NCBI GenBank assembly: GCA_025506515.1
Contig: CM046452.1
Location: 99,852,311 to 99,916,310, forward strand
From: Flaveria trinervia
Lineage: Eukaryota > Streptophyta > Magnoliopsida > Asterales > Asteraceae
DNA: 64,000 nucleotides
Direction of reading: 5' to 3'
How positions within the stretch are numbered: the first letter of the stretch is position 1; each line of letters begins with the position of its first letter. Position numbers and translations under genes: made by a program. Positions 60,782-64,000 of this stretch are shown in pieces. The notes beneath the pieces are model-generated. The model did no database searches. It saw only the letters and a program-made list of their open reading frames with translations, and was not told where the DNA came from.

Positions 60782-61766
60782 TGTTGGATTCTGTGTGCCC
60801 AAGACACTTAGAATATTGATGTGGTTAGTACGTTATGATCCAAGTCGGGTTATACCCAACAACAAGCTTGGCAAACACCAATTAAATATTTAATTGATGA
60901 TGTGATCATGCAATTAAATATTTACACCAATTTAAAAAATGGGTTTTCTAAATAAGTTGCATATAAGTGGGAACAACTTATTAGGATATTTTGTTCAACA
61001 ATATTATTTGATGTGTTGTTTAAATTAGTTAGATGACACCAAATATTAAGTGAGAAATTACAACTTATAAATTAAATGGTTAATTGTATAAGTATGTAAT
61101 TATATTTATATATCTTGTACATACAATTAATTGTATGTCTAGTATAAGTGACATTTTAATGTGTGATAGTTTTGAGAGGGAAAAGGGTTTTAAACCCCTT
61201 TTTGGCCGCCCCTCCCCTCTCATCCTATTGGACCAACTAGTTTTGACCACCAACACACATTTAATTGAGTCTTGGACTCAAAAATCTGATGAACCACACA
61301 CATTACATGCAACTTTGAAAGAAAAAAAACTCTCAAAACCTCTCTCTTGGTCTCGGCTCAACAGCAGTTTTTGAAGAAGTTTTTGTCTTGATTTGGTGAT
61401 CTCTCCCTAGCAAGAGTTGTGTATGCTTCACAAGGCTTGGGGTATAAGCACTTGAGGACTCCTCCTTGAAGTCTTGGCCAAAAGAACAAGCATCAAACAT
61501 CCCATTTTGGTCGACATTTGGTGCTGGAACAAGGTACTTGTCACAGCTTGTTCAAGCTGTGATTTTATGTACGTTTATGTATTGCAATAGCTTGTCCATT
61601 CACATAAGAATGATCCTCATGATTTGGGTTTGTTTTTCATAACATATGAACATATAGAAGATAAGATTTTCAGCTTTAAAAATCGTTTTAAAAGCCATAT
61701 TTCCGCTGCGTTTTTCAGAATGTTTAAAAGGTTAAACATGGATTTTATGTTCTAGCAAACCCGTCA
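60782..61766 (+). mobile_element. solo LTR, probably Ty1/copia
   Basis: 985 bp beginning TGTTGGATTCTG and ending CCCGTCA, so bounded by TG...CA, with an exact 5-bp target duplication aattg at 60777-60781 and 61767-61771. No primer-binding site, polypurine tract or coding region adjoins it, so it is a single LTR left by recombination. The TGTTGGATT start resembles Ty1/copia LTRs; strand is inferred from that. A short reading frame at 61084-61374 lies inside it and is not a gene. Confidence 0.87.
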
Positions 61767-61771
61767 AATTG

Positions 61772-62018
61772 ATGGCTAATTATAGTTAGGATAATGTAAA
61801 TGAAAAGTAATAATAAGTTTCATATTTAATTAAAGAAATTAATGAGTAGTTGCAGTTACTATATAATCCGTATTAAAATCAAGCCACATGACAATTTTTT
61901 GTTGAAATTGTGTTGCTAATAAAACGACATGTGGCAATTGTTTGCTAAGAATGTGCCATGTGACAACACATTGCTTAAAATCAAGTCACTTGGCTAAACC
62001 CCTTTCATGTATTATATC
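61772..62018. repeat. repeat with 'ccatgtgaca' motifs
   Basis: Carries 'gttgctaataaaacgacatgtgg' and 'gctaagaatgtgccatgtgac', a diverged copy of 60210-60280. It is the continuation of the sequence interrupted by the solo LTR. Confidence 0.45.
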
Positions 62019-62418
62019 CTAGTTTTAGTAAACTCGTGTGTTACACAGGTTGAATAAATAAAATATTAATTTAATTATTAACTATACAATGATATTTTAA
62101 GATATGATATGACTGAAAAATAAAATAGTGATATCAATTTTTTAAATTTTTATTTTTATTTTTTTTTAATAAACAATTTTGTTCTAAAACAAACCATATA
62201 AAAATATCATTTCAAAAATTTTATTGTTACAACTCCCAAGTTTGATTATTTTTTGTTTTTAAAAATATCAATATTTAGAAATAACCTTAATAAATAGATA
62301 TCTTTCTTAATTAATTATATATTAAAATTTATTAAAATAATATTACTAGTAATTAAGGTAATTATTTAATAGGAGAGAAAGACGGAAAAATTTTGATGTT
62401 AGAGTAGGAAGATAGAGA
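62019..62418 (-). mobile_element. Helitron-related element, copy B
   Basis: Homologous along its whole length to 28782-29251: same 'ttttagtaaa.tcgtgt' end, 'gttgaataaataaaatatt', 'acaactcccaa.tttgatt', 'agaaataaccttaataaata' and 'gtaattaaggtaattatttaataggagaga'. CTAG lies at 62019-62022 but is followed by G rather than T; the possible 5' TC is at 62418. More decayed than copy A. Confidence 0.65.
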
Positions 62419-63230
62419 TAAGAATGTTTATAACGTTTTAGTGAATATGTCACGTATGTTTTTCATTAATTTTCATTTATCATTCTCACAAACATATTTT
62501 ATCATAATAATATAATATTATTATTCTTTCCGCAAACAACTATTTATTTTCGTATCATCATTTCTGATTTCTTTTATTTTAACAAACATATTCATTTTAT
62601 TAATAAACAAACTAAATAAAATTAATAATTTATTAAAATAAAATAAAATAAATAATTTATAAAAATTAAAATTAAAACTAAATTAGTAAACAATAACAAA
62701 ATACAACTTATAACAATAAAAGATAAACGACAATAGGATTATGCATAAAATAAGATTAACCTAGTCCATATTCACCCTATTCACCCAAAGATGTTCGATA
62801 GATCGTTCTGTACTAGCCGTTAGGAAAAAACGAAAAAAAAAAACAGGTGTAGAATAGTCATTAACTAGCCGATAGAAAAAATAAAAAAAAATCCATTTTT
62901 TAATTGTTTTTAAATGTGATATTAAACATTTAAATTGTAATATTAAACATTTTAAAACATTTTTTAACAATTTATTAAAAATATTAAACCTTTTTATTAA
63001 CCATTTTTCAGGAAAAAAAGGAATCCGTAGGGTGGTCATGGGGAAGGATACCCGACAAGCGAGCAGGGTCGAGTAATGAAGCATGGTGGTGACAAGCGTT
63101 GTGCTGGAGGGAGTCTAATTATCTTTTAACGTATTTTATTTTCAATTGTAACTTCTAAATATGTTGTTATAAAAATTTTAAAATAATTGTTTGCTTGGTT
63201 TTATATGTGTTACGATATAAATTTTATATG
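62419..63230. other. AT-rich spacer
   Basis: Poly-A/T-rich spacer; the reverse-strand reading frame at 62761-63084 has no recognisable features. Confidence 0.5.
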
Positions 63231-64000
63231 TGTAACATCCGTCAATTTTCAAATTATAAACCGAACCTAAACTCATTTTGAGTTTCCATTATTAAATTAT
63301 TTTAATAGTTTTAAGGGATTAAATGCAACTTAAATTGTGAACTATCTATTTAATAATTATCTAAAACAACTTGTAATAATTTATAGGGTTACAAATAAAT
63401 CTTTTTGTATATTATTAAGTGTTATTAATCATTTTTTACAATAAGTAATTAGATGGAAAAGTTTACTAAAAATTTATTAAGTTATAAAATAGCGTTTAAT
63501 AAAACTATAAAGTTTTATTAGTCGTTATGGACTTTTAATAGTAAAAGTAAATAATTAAATTATAAACTTTACAAGCTTTATGAAAGTTTTAAAAAAATTG
63601 ATAAATGATTAATTTGATTTATTATTTAAATTAGCTTTATAAGTCAAGGTTTAAATGGTAATTTTTGAAACTTAATATAAAAACTTTATGCATAAAATAA
63701 TAAATGGTGGATACTTCAGGGACCAGTTGTGTAACTTTGTTCTAAAACCCAAACAACCCAACCTTTCCCCATTGTCGACCCCTTTTCATCCGGCCTTCGC
63801 TCTGGCGACTACCAAAACCCCAATAAAACATCGAATTGAATGCAATCAAACCATTCTAACCCTTCACTATCTTGATTCGAACCTGCTTCCCTATTTTAAT
63901 TCGATTTTAATTGATATTAAGAACATTCAACTAAGAACCGAACATCGCATTCAACTTTCGAACGGTTATGCCTTAATCACTAACATATTTAACCAAATTA
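63231..64000 (+). mobile_element. start of an LTR, probably Ty3/gypsy, running off the window
   Basis: TGTAACATCCGTCAA at 63231 resembles the TGTAACACCC start of many plant Ty3/gypsy LTRs. It is followed by AT-rich sequence with 'gggattaaatgcaactt' and 'cagggaccagttgtgtaac', phrases common in such LTRs, then a C-rich stretch at 63720-63800. The other end is outside the window, so the call cannot be confirmed here. Confidence 0.5.

Noticed and set aside
61084..61374. 96-codon reading frame
   Set aside because: Entirely inside the solo LTR; no similarity recognised.
62761..63084. 107-codon reverse-strand reading frame
   Set aside because: Poly-Phe/Lys composition from A/T runs; no family signature.
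1..64000. Search for CRISPR arrays, prokaryotic operons, viral genes or toxin systems
   Set aside because: None seen; intron-bearing plant genes and plant transposons explain the window.

Overview
This is nuclear DNA of a flowering plant. It is AT-rich, its genes are split by GT-AG introns, and the spaces between genes are full of small non-autonomous transposons. The proteins are plant-specific families (phytolongin, NPF transporter, GDPD4-like phosphodiesterase, plant GH9 and GH5_7 wall hydrolases). The protein flavour and some repeats suggest a eudicot, perhaps Asteraceae; that is inference. From memory, four genes in order here (GDSL esterase, ODB1/RAD52-like, GDPD4-like, GH9 class B endoglucanase) have their closest Arabidopsis counterparts close together on chromosome 1 (about At1g71250, At1g71310, At1g71340, At1g71380), so 6-33 kb looks like a conserved block.

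Layout. 0-1.1 kb: last two exons of an NPF4-like transporter (+). 6.5-8.2 kb: five-exon GDSL esterase/lipase (+). 9.6-11.8 kb: four-exon organellar RAD52-like protein (+). 13.7-14.6 kb: single-exon phytolongin (+). 16.6-20.0 kb: nine-exon GDPD4-like phosphodiesterase (-). 22.1-24.7 kb: eight-exon eIF3 subunit i (+). 25.3-27.1 kb: nucleoplasmin-like protein resembling the front half of FKBP43/53 but lacking the FKBP domain (-). 30.6-32.8 kb: six-exon GH9 endoglucanase with a one-base frameshift (-). 42.9-44.5 kb and 48.5-51.1 kb: two tandem GH5_7 endo-beta-mannanases (-); the first has a one-base frameshift in its signal peptide, the second is intact and has an extra intron holding a Helitron. 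58.0-58.7 kb: ZCF37-like membrane-anchored protein (+).

The rest is repeat-rich. Many elements can be bounded by eye from terminal repeats and target-site duplications: two copies of one hAT MITE, a second hAT MITE family, a pair of Mutator-like MITEs (one inside an eIF3i intron, one with a G-rich core), a 1.54-kb CACTA element, several Helitrons ending in hairpin + CTAG, a solo LTR with a perfect 5-bp duplication, and the start of a Ty3/gypsy-type LTR at the right edge. No intact transposase, helicase or reverse transcriptase gene is visible.

The most unusual area is 39.8-51.4 kb. The upstream region of the mannanases is present four times: in front of each gene and twice more (46.9-47.2 kb and a weaker one at 39.8-39.9 kb) with no coding sequence attached. 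The array therefore probably once held more genes, or the promoters were duplicated alone.
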